Source: Candidatus Latescibacterota bacterium
Lineage (GTDB): Bacteria > Latescibacterota > UBA2968 > UBA8231
Assembly: GCA_022827835.1 (NCBI GenBank)
Contig: JAJEIO010000049.1
Span: 124,001 to 188,000 of the forward strand
Direction of reading: 5' to 3'
Length of the DNA stretch: 64,000 nucleotides
Shown: positions 25,576-34,337 of the stretch, piece by piece
Numbering within the stretch: the stretch's first letter is position 1
How the letters are laid out: each line of letters starts with the position of its first letter
The notes under the pieces: generated by a model
The model's database searches: none
What the model saw: only the letters and a program-made list of their open reading frames with translations
Told to the model about the DNA's origin: nothing
Translations under genes and position numbers: made by a program

Positions 25576-27777
25576 CTATTGCTCCGCTCCCGATTCGGTT
25601 TGGAAACGACTGGCGAGGAGGTAGCGGTACAGCTTGAGGGTAAGCCGCTCTTCGTGCTGCTCCAGCCAGCCTAGGTCGGCCGGGGTCAGCACCATCGTTT
25701 GGCAGGAGTCGTCTGCAACCACAGAGGCTGCTTTCTGGTCCGACGCGCCCGTCGGCCATATCGCCTCGCCTGGGCCGCATTGAAACAGGCGCGTACCCGC
25801 GGAATCGTACCCGGAAGCCCGGCCCGCAAGCAGCAGTTGCAGACCTTCTTGCGGCGCATCCGGTCCTACGAGAGCCTCGCCGGCAGCGTACTGGCGCGGA
25901 TTCAGCCAAGGTCGAAGTTCCTCCAGTAGATCTTCGAAATCAATTTGCCGCTCTAGGTAGCGCTCGAGATCATCAACGGTGTGCTCCATCAGGGAGGCGC
26001 GACGCTCGTCCGCCTTGTCCACGTTCGTCCTCCATTCCGCAATGACGATGTCCTCACAGCGCTCGAGGGCGCGGTCCACATCCGGCTCCACCAGCAACTC
26101 GGCATATACGGTAGGCGGAAGGTTGTGTTCAAATCCGGTCCGCAATCCCTCGGATAATGCGCTCAGAGCTACTCGTACACCAGCAGCGTGCGCCGTTTGC
26201 AGAAACCTGCTCAGGACGTTCACTGCCGAGAAGTCGAAGCCGGAAACGGCACTGAAGTCCAATATCAGGCAAGTAGGACGCGAAGCGCCGCGCAGGGACT
26301 GCCTGAGATGCTCGGCGAGGGGGCATACGCTGCCGAAAAAGAGGTAGCCGCGCAGTTGGTATGCCTGTACCCGCTCTCCCTCCTCCAGCAGGATGGCGCG
26401 ATCGGGGACGGGGCGGGTCTTGTTGCTCTCGCGCTCGTGCGCGGTGAACTGCGATTCGATTGGGTCCACGCGGCTGAGGCGCACGGCGAAAAATACGAGG
26501 GTGGCCAGCATCCCGACGCCCACACCCTCAATTAGTCCGAAGGATAGGATCGCAATGAAAATCAACAGAATGATGCCGTACTCCGACCAAGGGAGCCGCT
26601 TGCGGCTTTTCACGAGACCTTCGTCTAACATGCCGAGTCCGGCAAAGATCAGGATGCCTCCTCCTACGAGTGAAGCCGGGACGAATCCCAGTATTCCGTC
26701 GCCTAGGAACAACGCGATCCCGATCACGAGGGCGGCGACCACCCCAGTCAGCCTTGTTGTGGCCCCAAGCAGCTTGCTGCGCAGGGAAGCCGGTACGACA
26801 AAGGTCGCCACTGTGCCGCCGCCTAGACCAGCGACCATACTCGCGACGCCCGTCACCCGGAACTCCCGGTCCCAGTCCAACTCCTGATTCGTCGCCAATT
26901 CGAGACCGGCAAAATTCATGATTACGCAGATGAAAGCGACCAAGATCAGCGTCAGCATGTAGGGAGCCTGCTCGGCCATTGAGGCCCATTGCACGTGCAC
27001 CAGATCGGCAGGGAACAAAGCTGGCCACAGGCTCCCGTCCGCGGTGCTCGTAAGCAGCAGGCCCTCCGCCCGCGCCGCTTCAACCGAAATGCCGAGGCTG
27101 GCGAGTACGAGATGGTACGCAGCGCCGGCCAGTGCGACGCTCACCGGCAAGATCAGCGGGTTGCCCCAGCGCTTAATCGCGAGGTACAAAGCGATCCCAT
27201 ACGCCGCACCTGGGCTCCACTTCCACAGCACAGAGGGTTCAAAGAGTGCGGGAATCGCCCGCCAATCTGGTTTGGCTCCCATCAACGACATGGCCGCCAA
27301 GCACACGGCTCCCCCGATCCCAGCTACAAACCCACCCGTCACCGGATAGGGGATAAAGCGGACTAGATTGGCGAGCCGGAATCGCCCGATCAGGAGACAG
27401 CACGCGCCAGTGGCGACGGCACTGATGATGAGCGCGACCGCGGTGGTGACAAACAGCGCGTCGCCCTCGGCGCTCATTGTGAACCCGACCGTGGCCATGA
27501 CGATCACCAGCGCGGGAGACAGTCCCGCAATCGCGCCGAGGTAGCCGCCCGCGAGGGCGATGATGAGGCATGCCGCAAAGTTCCCGAACAGCACTAAGCC
27601 GACGCCTTGGGAGGAATAGGAGGCTAACGGTCCCGAGAATATGAAGCTCCCGAAGGCAATCTGGGAGACGAGCAGACCTAGGCCCGAGGTGAAGCCGGCT
27701 GACAGCGCTGGAACGGCCTTCGCGGACAGGAGGTCGGCGCGAAGCTCGGACGTAGAATTTTGGAGTAAGGATCTCAT
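25576..27777 (-). CDS. SulP-family anion transporter with STAS and cyclic-nucleotide-binding domains
   Basis: A 733-residue membrane protein. Residues about 20-430 carry the SulP transport domain with 12-14 hydrophobic segments, beginning GLGLLVSQIAFGSFIFSG. Residues about 450-560 form a STAS domain (YLFFGSVCPLAEHLRQ, CLILDFSAVSGFDFSAVNVL). About 600-725 form a cNMP-binding-like domain (LRPWLNPRQYAAGEALVGPDAP to ASVVADDSCQTMVLT). The substrate could be sulfate, bicarbonate or a dicarboxylate. SulP proteins with a C-terminal nucleotide-binding module are known but uncommon, and the arrangement suggests direct gating by a nucleotide second messenger. The conserved phosphate-cassette arginine of the cNMP fold is not obvious, so ligand binding is uncertain. 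Confidence 0.85.
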   Translation of the reverse strand: MRSLLQNSTSELRADLLSAKAVPALSAGFTSGLGLLVSQIAFGSFIFSGPLASYSSQGVGLVLFGNFAACLIIALAGGYLGAIAGLSPALVIVMATVGFTMSAEGDALFVTTAVALIISAVATGACCLLIGRFRLANLVRFIPYPVTGGFVAGIGGAVCLAAMSLMGAKPDWRAIPALFEPSVLWKWSPGAAYGIALYLAIKRWGNPLILPVSVALAGAAYHLVLASLGISVEAARAEGLLLTSTADGSLWPALFPADLVHVQWASMAEQAPYMLTLILVAFICVIMNFAGLELATNQELDWDREFRVTGVASMVAGLGGGTVATFVVPASLRSKLLGATTRLTGVVAALVIGIALFLGDGILGFVPASLVGGGILIFAGLGMLDEGLVKSRKRLPWSEYGIILLIFIAILSFGLIEGVGVGMLATLVFFAVRLSRVDPIESQFTAHERESNKTRPVPDRAILLEEGERVQAYQLRGYLFFGSVCPLAEHLRQSLRGASRPTCLILDFSAVSGFDFSAVNVLSRFLQTAHAAGVRVALSALSEGLRTGFEHNLPPTVYAELLVEPDVDRALERCEDIVIAEWRTNVDKADERRASLMEHTVDDLERYLERQIDFEDLLEELRPWLNPRQYAAGEALVGPDAPQEGLQLLLAGRASGYDSAGTRLFQCGPGEAIWPTGASDQKAASVVADDSCQTMVLTPADLGWLEQHEERLTLKLYRYLLASRFQTESGAEQ

Positions 27778-28025
27778 TCTGCTAGGTCGGAGAAACTGAA
27801 CTGATGCACCGCGATTACCTCCCCTTTTTAGTAATCAGGTGCCGCCAAGGGAAAAGCTTGTCAAGATGCTTAATCAAAAATTCCTCTATTAAAGACCCTT
27901 TTTTTTGAATTTTCTGCAAGGGTATGTCTGAAAAATTGGCACAAAATTCAAGTTCAACTTGAAATATGTACCAATCTCGTTATTTTGTCCTTGAGAGACA
28001 TCACACGCGAATAGAGATCAGAACC
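27778..28025. other. divergent intergenic region
   Basis: About 250 bases separate the divergent SulP and ATPase genes. The stretch is AT-rich around 27860-27960 with several T and A runs, and holds one of only two AAGCTT sites noticed in the window (27854). No gene, tRNA or strong hairpin was seen. Confidence 0.4.
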
Positions 28026-29180
28026 GTGATCTTACGACAAATCGCCAGAGAATTGGCGGCGACGGCAACCGAATTTCCCGTGGTGACAATCATCGGTCCA
28101 CGGCAGGCGGGAAAAACCACGTTGGCGCGTATGCAGTTTCCCAACCACGCTTATGCGAACCTCGAAGCACCCGATGTACGCAGGCTGGCGATAAGCGATC
28201 CCCACGCTTTCTTCTCGCAATTTCCGCCACCCGTTATTATCGACGAAATCCAGCGCGTGCCCGAACTGCTTTCAACCATCCAAGTCCTCGCTGACAGCAG
28301 CCAGCAACGCGGGCAATACATTCTCACGGGCAGTCACCAGTTGCGTCTGCAGGAAGCCGTTGCCCAATCCCTGGCCGGACGCACCGCCCTCTTGCGCCTG
28401 CTGCCCTTGTCGATAGCAGAACTCAAAGCAAACAGCATCACACACACGCGCGACGAATTTATCTACCAAGGCTTTATGCCCCGCCTGTACAGCGAGCAAG
28501 TCAATCCGACTCGCCTATACCGGAATTACTGTCAAACCTATATCGAGCGCGACATCAGGCAGATGATCAATCTCAGGAATCTGACAGATTTTGAGAACTT
28601 CACGCGCCTGCTAGCCGGCCGCGTTGGTCAGGTTTTGAATCTGAGTTCGCTGGCTAACGACGTGGGGGTGTCGAGTACCACGCTAAAAGAATGGCTCTCG
28701 GTACTCGAAGCATCGCACACCGTTTTCAGGTTGAATCCCTATTTTGAAAACTTTGGCAAGCGCATCATCAAATCGCCCAAAATCTATTTTACCGATGTTG
28801 GGCTCGCGTCCTACCTGCTCGGCATTGAGTCGCCCGCGCTCGCTGCCCGGGATCCACTGATTGGCAATCTCTTTGAAAACATGGTCGTCATCGAAGCCTT
28901 GAAAGCCAGACTCAACGCGGGCAAAGAGCCTGAACTTTATTTTTACCGCGACAACAAAGGCAACGAAGTAGATCTGTTGTTTAGGCGAAACAGGCAGTTA
29001 ATCCCCATTGAAGTCAAATCGGCCATGACGTTTAATCCAGAATTTGCAAAGGGAATCGCGCAGTTTCAGAAAATCGCGTCCTCCACGCAGAAAGGCTACA
29101 TCATCTACGCGGGCAATCTCACACCGGAACTATCCCATGCCAGCGTGCTGCATTTTACCGACGTGGATAGCATCTTTTAA
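28026..29180 (+). CDS. AAA-type ATP-binding protein with DUF4143 domain
   Basis: A 384-residue protein of the AAA_14/DUF4143 family. The Walker A motif is IIGPRQAGKTTLARMQFP, Walker B is PVIIDEIQRVPELLS, and the sensor segment is YILTGSHQLRLQ. A winged-helix-like middle (LNLSSLANDVGVSSTTLKEWL) and a C-terminal restriction-like fold (GNEVDLLFRRNRQLIPIEVKSA) follow; the latter has an E-x-D...E-x-K arrangement suggestive of a nuclease fold. The track ATG at 27966 is upstream of the usual family start. GTG 28026 gives the typical beginning VILRQIARELAA, with a weak ribosome site. These genes are very mobile and their function is unknown. Base composition is less GC-rich than neighbours. Confidence 0.85.
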   Translation: MILRQIARELAATATEFPVVTIIGPRQAGKTTLARMQFPNHAYANLEAPDVRRLAISDPHAFFSQFPPPVIIDEIQRVPELLSTIQVLADSSQQRGQYILTGSHQLRLQEAVAQSLAGRTALLRLLPLSIAELKANSITHTRDEFIYQGFMPRLYSEQVNPTRLYRNYCQTYIERDIRQMINLRNLTDFENFTRLLAGRVGQVLNLSSLANDVGVSSTTLKEWLSVLEASHTVFRLNPYFENFGKRIIKSPKIYFTDVGLASYLLGIESPALAARDPLIGNLFENMVVIEALKARLNAGKEPELYFYRDNKGNEVDLLFRRNRQLIPIEVKSAMTFNPEFAKGIAQFQKIASSTQKGYIIYAGNLTPELSHASVLHFTDVDSIF

Positions 29181-29319
29181 GCAAAAGACGCGACTCGCTG
29201 AATCTGCTGCGCCGTTTCCCCCAACACCGCCTTGCCCTAGCCCAACAGCTTAGCTATTCTTTTTTCCTCCCCGTGATCCCCGTTCGTCTTCGCCGCACAC
29301 TGCTTCAGGAATTTGTACC

Positions 29320-32235
29320 TTGATCAGCGACGCCGAGAGCATCGCCGAACACATCCGCTTTCTCAAACGCCGCATCTTGGGCAATGAGGTCGTCCATCAC
29401 CAGACCTTGCCCGAGCGCCCGGCGCGCCTAGTCCGCGACTTGGCTGGCCTGCCTCCGGCCATGGCCCGCATCCTCGAAATTGCTCGCATTCCCGCGCTCT
29501 ATACGCACCAAGCCGAGGGCATCCAAAAAGTGCTGGAGGGCCAGCACTTGGCCATTGCCACGCCCACGGCCTCGGGCAAGACCTTGGTGTACAACGCGCC
29601 CGTGCTGGCCACGCTGCTCGACGACCCAGAGGCACACGCGCTCTATATCTTCCCGCTCAAGGCACTGGAGCAAGATCAGTTCGACGAGCTAAGCGGCCTG
29701 ATGCAGGGCTTAGGCGGCACGCTAAAAGCGGCCATTTACGACGGCGACACCACGAGCCATCGCCGTCGGCAAATTCGCACCAAGCCACCGCAGGTGCTGT
29801 TCACCACGCCGGACATGCTGCACTCGGGCATCCTCGCCTTCCACGAGGCTTGGGCCGACTTTTTCGCCCGCCTGCGCTACGTGGTCATTGACGAGCTGCA
29901 CGCGTACAGTGGCGTGTTTGGCACCCACGTGCTGCACCTTTTTCGCCGCTTGAACCGCATCTGTGCGCACTACGGGTCCGATCCGGTGTACATCACTAGC
30001 TCGGCGACGATGGGCAATCCCCGCGAGCTGGCGGGGGAACTGCTCAACCGCTCCTTTTACGCGATTGAAGATCACGGCGCTCCGGCCGCGGCGCGCCACT
30101 TTGTGTTCGTCAACCCGAGCGAAAGTCCCAACACCCTTGCGGCCCACCTGCTGCGCGCCAGCGTGCTCCAAGACTATCGCACGATTGTCTTCACTCGCGC
30201 CCGCATCACCACCGAACTGGTGTACCGCTGGGCAACCCAGAGCCGCCCGGACTTGCGAGAGCGGATTTCTTCGTATCGCGCGGGCTATTTGCCTACGGAG
30301 CGCCGCCAGATCGAACAGGCGCTCAACGGTGGCGAGCTCATGGGCGTGGTGGCCACGTCGGCCTTGGAACTGGGCATTGACATCGGCGGCTTGGACATCT
30401 GCGTGTTGGTCGGCTATCCGGGTTCGATAATCAATACCTGGCAGCGCGCTGGCCGCGTGGGTCGCGCCGGCCGCGAGTCGCTCATTCTCCTCATCGCCTC
30501 TCCCGACGCGCTCGACCAGTATTTTATGCGGCACCCAGGGGAGTTTTTTGCGCGCGATTTAGAGGACGCGGTGGTGGATCCGACGAATCAGTACATCCTC
30601 AAAAACCACCTCACATGCGCGGCGCGCGAATTGCCTCTCGTCGCTAGCGAGCCGGAGTACGCGCTGCCCAACTATCAGGAGGCGCTTGGTGCGCTAACCG
30701 AGGAGGGCACGCTGCTGCAGAATGCTGAGGGCGACGCTTGGTTTGCCGCGCGCAAGCAGCCGCACCGCTTGGTCAACATGCGCACTATCGGCGAGTCGTA
30801 TCGCATCGTCGATCGCGGCGACAACCATATTGGCACGGTCAGCGGCGGGCAGGTGTACGGCGAGTGCTACAAAGGTGCGATTTACTTGCATCGCGGCCGC
30901 CAGTACGAGATCGGCGACCGCAACCCCGAGCGGGGCCAGATTTACGCCGAGGAAGTGGATGTGGCGTACTTCACCCGCGCCCGCACGGAAAAGGACACCG
31001 AGATCTTAGAGGAGTTGCGCTCGCGGCCGTTGCAGGGCTTTATGGCGCGGTTGGGCCGGCTCAAGGTCAGCTCGCAGGTGGTGGGCTACGAAAAGATCCG
31101 CGTTGGCGACCAAGTCGTGCTCAGCAAACACGAGTTGGAGTCGCCGGTGGAGCACTTTGAGACGATTGGCTTTTGGATCGAGCTCGACGCCCACTTCAAG
31201 GCCGATCTCAGCCGCCACCAGCACCACTACATGGGTTCGATCCACGCCATTGAACACGCCATGAAGTCGCTCTTCCCGCTGCTAGCCCTGTGCGACCGCA
31301 CGGACGTCGGCGGGATTTGCTATCCCCAGCATCCTCAGCTCGGCAAGGGCGCGATTTTCGTGTACGACTATCACCCCGGCGGCATTGGTCTGGCGGAAAA
31401 GGGCTTTGCCCAACTCGACCGCCTCTTGGACATGACGCTTTCCATGGTCGAGACCTGCGATTGTCTGCTCGGCTGTCCGTCTTGCATTCATTTCCCCACG
31501 TGCGGCGCGGGCAACGTCCCCCTCGACAAGGAAGGCGCGATTCACTTGCTCGGTGCGCTCACGGGCCGTCGGGCCATCGAGCACACTGCGGCCACAGCCG
31601 AGAGCACAGAGGACGCGCCGATTTTCGCTGAGTGGGAAGAAGAGAAAGGGGAAGAGGACATGCCACCCGAACAAGGCCCACACATCGTCGTGTTCGACCT
31701 TGAAACGCAGCGCTCGGCCGCGGAAGTCGGCGGCTGGAATAAAGCGCACATGATGGGCATGTCGGTCGGCGTGGTGTGGGACAGCCGTGCGCAGGATTGT
31801 ACGACGTACTTTGAGGAAGACATCGACCGGCTCTTAGAGCACTTACAGGCGGCCGATTTGGTCGTGGGCTTCAACATCATCGGCTTTGACTATTCGGTTT
31901 TGCGCGGGTACAGCCCATTTGACTTCCGCACGCTCAACACGCTCGACATGCTGCGCGAGATCCACCAGCGGCTGCGCTACCGGGTGAGCCTCGACTCGCT
32001 GGGCAAGGCCACGCTCGACGCAGCCAAGAGCGCCGACGGGCTGGACGCGTTGCGGTGGTTTAAGGAGGGGCGGCTGGACTTGATTGCCGAGTACTGCCAA
32101 AAGGACGTGGAACTGACTCGCGACTTGTTCTACTTCGGGCTGCGCGAAAACTACTTGCTCTTCGACCGCCGCAACGAAGGGCGGATGCGCATCCCGCTCG
32201 ATTGGAAGCTAGAAGAGTTGGTCGTCCGCGAGTGA
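29320..32235 (+). CDS. Hrq1/MrfA-type DEAD/DEAH helicase fused to a DEDD exonuclease domain
   Basis: A 971-residue fusion. The helicase part has Walker A ATPTASGKT at 80-88, DELH (VIDELHAY), SSATM and the arginine-finger motif WQRAGRVGRAGR. A DUF1998-type zinc module follows with cysteines in ETCDCLLGCPSCIHFPTCGAG. This is the layout of Hrq1/MrfA 3-prime-to-5-prime DNA helicases. After a charged linker, residues about 785-971 form an RNase H-fold nuclease: VFDLETQ (motif I), VGFNIIGFDYSVL (II) and YCQKDVELT (III, DEDDy type). In Bacillus the helicase MrfA and nuclease MrfB are separate adjacent genes acting on mitomycin damage, and here they appear joined. It starts with TTG 29320, with AGGA upstream. 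Confidence 0.88.
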   Translation: MISDAESIAEHIRFLKRRILGNEVVHHQTLPERPARLVRDLAGLPPAMARILEIARIPALYTHQAEGIQKVLEGQHLAIATPTASGKTLVYNAPVLATLLDDPEAHALYIFPLKALEQDQFDELSGLMQGLGGTLKAAIYDGDTTSHRRRQIRTKPPQVLFTTPDMLHSGILAFHEAWADFFARLRYVVIDELHAYSGVFGTHVLHLFRRLNRICAHYGSDPVYITSSATMGNPRELAGELLNRSFYAIEDHGAPAAARHFVFVNPSESPNTLAAHLLRASVLQDYRTIVFTRARITTELVYRWATQSRPDLRERISSYRAGYLPTERRQIEQALNGGELMGVVATSALELGIDIGGLDICVLVGYPGSIINTWQRAGRVGRAGRESLILLIASPDALDQYFMRHPGEFFARDLEDAVVDPTNQYILKNHLTCAARELPLVASEPEYALPNYQEALGALTEEGTLLQNAEGDAWFAARKQPHRLVNMRTIGESYRIVDRGDNHIGTVSGGQVYGECYKGAIYLHRGRQYEIGDRNPERGQIYAEEVDVAYFTRARTEKDTEILEELRSRPLQGFMARLGRLKVSSQVVGYEKIRVGDQVVLSKHELESPVEHFETIGFWIELDAHFKADLSRHQHHYMGSIHAIEHAMKSLFPLLALCDRTDVGGICYPQHPQLGKGAIFVYDYHPGGIGLAEKGFAQLDRLLDMTLSMVETCDCLLGCPSCIHFPTCGAGNVPLDKEGAIHLLGALTGRRAIEHTAATAESTEDAPIFAEWEEEKGEEDMPPEQGPHIVVFDLETQRSAAEVGGWNKAHMMGMSVGVVWDSRAQDCTTYFEEDIDRLLEHLQAADLVVGFNIIGFDYSVLRGYSPFDFRTLNTLDMLREIHQRLRYRVSLDSLGKATLDAAKSADGLDALRWFKEGRLDLIAEYCQKDVELTRDLFYFGLRENYLLFDRRNEGRMRIPLDWKLEELVVRE

Positions 32236-32244
32236 GTACAGCCC

Positions 32245-32787
32245 TTATCTACCCTCTATGACCCCACAGCCGACGCGGGCACCAGCCGCCCCGGTGGGTT
32301 GTGAGAAATCATCCGGGAGCGCGTGAACGATGACTGCGAGCCCGATGATGCTGTTGGCACCATCCAATTCGAGGTGGGTGTCGAGGCGGTTGTAAGTGGC
32401 TTGCCCAGAGGCGTCGGCGGTGATGTTGCCAAGGTCGCCGACGTGCCGTTCAGCGGCATCTGGTGCGCCGTGGGCTTTGCCTTCGGGATTGAAGTGACCG
32501 CCCGCTGACGTGCCATCGGCCGCGCTGCAATCGCCCTTTTCGTGGATGTGAAATCCGTGGTCGCCTTCTGTAAGCCCGGTCAGGTTGGCTATAACTCGCA
32601 CCCCGTCGGCTTCCTGCGTGAACTCAACAGTCCCTTCGGCGTTGTTGTTCTCGGTGGGCTGGATGGTGGTGCTAGCTTGCGTGGCCTCAGACGCGGTTGG
32701 CTCGTCTTCGGAGCATCCCAAGCAACTCGCCGCCAATGCGAATGCCAAGCCGATGATGGATTTGTCAATGAATCGGATCACGATCAA
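32245..32787 (-). CDS. sodC: Cu/Zn superoxide dismutase, secreted lipoprotein-like
   Basis: A 180-residue protein converting superoxide to peroxide and oxygen in the periplasm. An N-terminal signal (SIIGLAFALAASCLGC) suggests a lipoprotein with Cys22 or Cys25 as modified residue. A Ser/Thr-rich spacer follows, then the SodC core: copper ligands in HGFHIHEKGDC, the bridging and zinc histidines in GGHFNPEGKAHG and RHVGDLGN, VIVHALPDDF, and GARVGCGVI with the disulfide cysteine. No frameshift or missing ligand is seen. It is convergent with the helicase, 9 bases away. A weak lipobox (-3 is Cys or Ala) leaves lipidation uncertain. Confidence 0.94.
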   Translation of the reverse strand: MIVIRFIDKSIIGLAFALAASCLGCSEDEPTASEATQASTTIQPTENNNAEGTVEFTQEADGVRVIANLTGLTEGDHGFHIHEKGDCSAADGTSAGGHFNPEGKAHGAPDAAERHVGDLGNITADASGQATYNRLDTHLELDGANSIIGLAVIVHALPDDFSQPTGAAGARVGCGVIEGR

Positions 32788-32971
32788 CCTCCTTTATGTG
32801 GATTGTTCAATTTATAGCAAGCAAGTTCTACGGCGCAATACCTAGGAGCTTAATACGCGACAGCAGATGCGACGCGATGTCGGCTCGCCGCTGGCGAATG
32901 TCCTTGATTGGAGAGACTTGGGTTGTTTAGCTTACGAAGATGCCTGTCAGCTAAAAGAATCCATTAGCTAG

Positions 32972-32992
32972 GTGTGGGCACGGACAGGTCCA
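32972..32992 (+). repeat. left copy of a 21-bp direct repeat
   Basis: The 21-bp sequence containing TGGGCACGGACAGGTCC occurs here and again, identical, at 36076-36096 in the same orientation. The two copies bracket the solute-binding protein and antiporter genes. The GGGCACGGAC half could pair with a GTCCGTGCCC half, so each copy may be half of an older palindromic element. Confidence 0.85.
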
Positions 32993-33038
32993 GTCATCGC
33001 AGGCGAAGACGCTAATGCTACTATTCCACAATCTGCCA

Positions 33039-34301
33039 ATGAGAAGTTTGGTTTCTCACTTGATACCCCCCCTTGTGATGATTGCAGGGTTGCTGGCGAC
33101 CTTTGGCATGGCCTGTGGGGGCGGGCAGGATGCCCCCGAGGCAAATGACGGCGGAAGGGAAATGAATGCGCCGCACCCGGCAACAGCGCAGGAAGAAGGC
33201 CACGAGGACCCCGGGTTTTCCGACGACTACGTCCTTTTTGGTCAATCCGCCGCGTTCACCGGGCCGGCCCAAGAATTGGGCAAGGCGATGCGCCTCGGAA
33301 TTGAGGCGGCATTCCACGAGGCCAATCAGGCAGGAGGCGTCCATGGCCGCGAACTGAAGCTCAGGGCGTTGGATGACGGCTATGAAACCGACTTTGCCGC
33401 TTCCAACACGGAACGGTTGATTGAGAGTGAAAGGGTATTCGCGCTGATCGGAGCGGTGGGCACACCCACGTCCCGCGCTGCATCACCGCTGGCCCAAGCT
33501 GCCGGGGTCCCCTTCCTCGCTCCGTTCACGGGGGCCGAGTTCTTGCGCGACCGGAAGTTGGACAATGTGCTCAACGTCCGAGCATCGTACTACCAAGAAA
33601 CCGAGGAGATGGTGGCGCGGCTCACCGAGGATTTGGGGATCACCCGCGTTGCCGTCCTCTATCAGGATGATTCCTTCGGCTTGAACGGGCTGGAGGGCAC
33701 GCGATTGGCACTGGAGCGCCGGGGCCTAAAGCCGGTAGCGGCCTCGCACTATCCACGCAATACCCGCGCTGTGAAGGGAGCCGTGCTAAAAATTACCGAG
33801 GCCAAGCCGGAAGCGGTGATCATGATTGGCTCCTACATGCCGGTGGTCAAGACCATAGAGTTGGTGCGGCGGGAGCTGGACCCGGTATTCATGACGGTCT
33901 CCTTCGTGGGGAGCAACGCTTTGGCGAACGAGTTGGGGCCCGACGGGGCCGGTGTGTACGTTACGCAAGTAGTTCCTCTCCCCGATGACGAAAACATCCC
34001 CGTGGTGGCTCGATACCACAGCGCCCTCTCCGAGTACGATCCCCAAGCGGAACCCGGATTCGTTTCGTTGGAAGGTTATCTGGCCGGACGCTTGGCCGTC
34101 GCCGGTCTCAAAGCCTGCGGCCCCAACCTGAGTCGAGAGTGCCTGCTCCACGCGGTGCGAGATGCCGGCACCATAGAAATTGACGGCATGCAGCTCAAAT
34201 ACGGACCGGACGATAACCAGGGATCCGACGCCGTGTTCTTGACCGTGATTGGTACGGACGGCAAGTACCACGGGGTCGAAAAACTTAGAAGCCCTTACTA
34301 A
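33039..34301 (+). CDS. periplasmic ligand-binding lipoprotein (branched-chain amino acid/LivK type)
   Basis: About 420 residues. The signal LVMIAGLLATFGMACGGG is a classical lipobox. An acidic spacer follows, then a Peripla_BP_6 fold: LFGQSAAFTGPAQELG, VHGRELKLRALDDGYE, FALIGAVGTPTSRAA, RVAVLYQDDSFG, and the C-terminal ISLEGYLAGRLAVAGLKACG-like segment. No permease or ATPase genes are adjacent, so it is unlikely to serve an ABC importer. A close paralog at 48.3-49.5 kb sits in a histidine-kinase operon, which favours a sensory role. Starts at 33015 and 33039 are possible, and MRSLVSHLIPP gives the better signal peptide. A cation antiporter follows after 36 bases. Confidence 0.85.
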   Translation: MRSLVSHLIPPLVMIAGLLATFGMACGGGQDAPEANDGGREMNAPHPATAQEEGHEDPGFSDDYVLFGQSAAFTGPAQELGKAMRLGIEAAFHEANQAGGVHGRELKLRALDDGYETDFAASNTERLIESERVFALIGAVGTPTSRAASPLAQAAGVPFLAPFTGAEFLRDRKLDNVLNVRASYYQETEEMVARLTEDLGITRVAVLYQDDSFGLNGLEGTRLALERRGLKPVAASHYPRNTRAVKGAVLKITEAKPEAVIMIGSYMPVVKTIELVRRELDPVFMTVSFVGSNALANELGPDGAGVYVTQVVPLPDDENIPVVARYHSALSEYDPQAEPGFVSLEGYLAGRLAVAGLKACGPNLSRECLLHAVRDAGTIEIDGMQLKYGPDDNQGSDAVFLTVIGTDGKYHGVEKLRSPY

Positions 34302-34337
34302 CCCCCCCAAACGGCACCTACGGAGAATCTCAAAACC

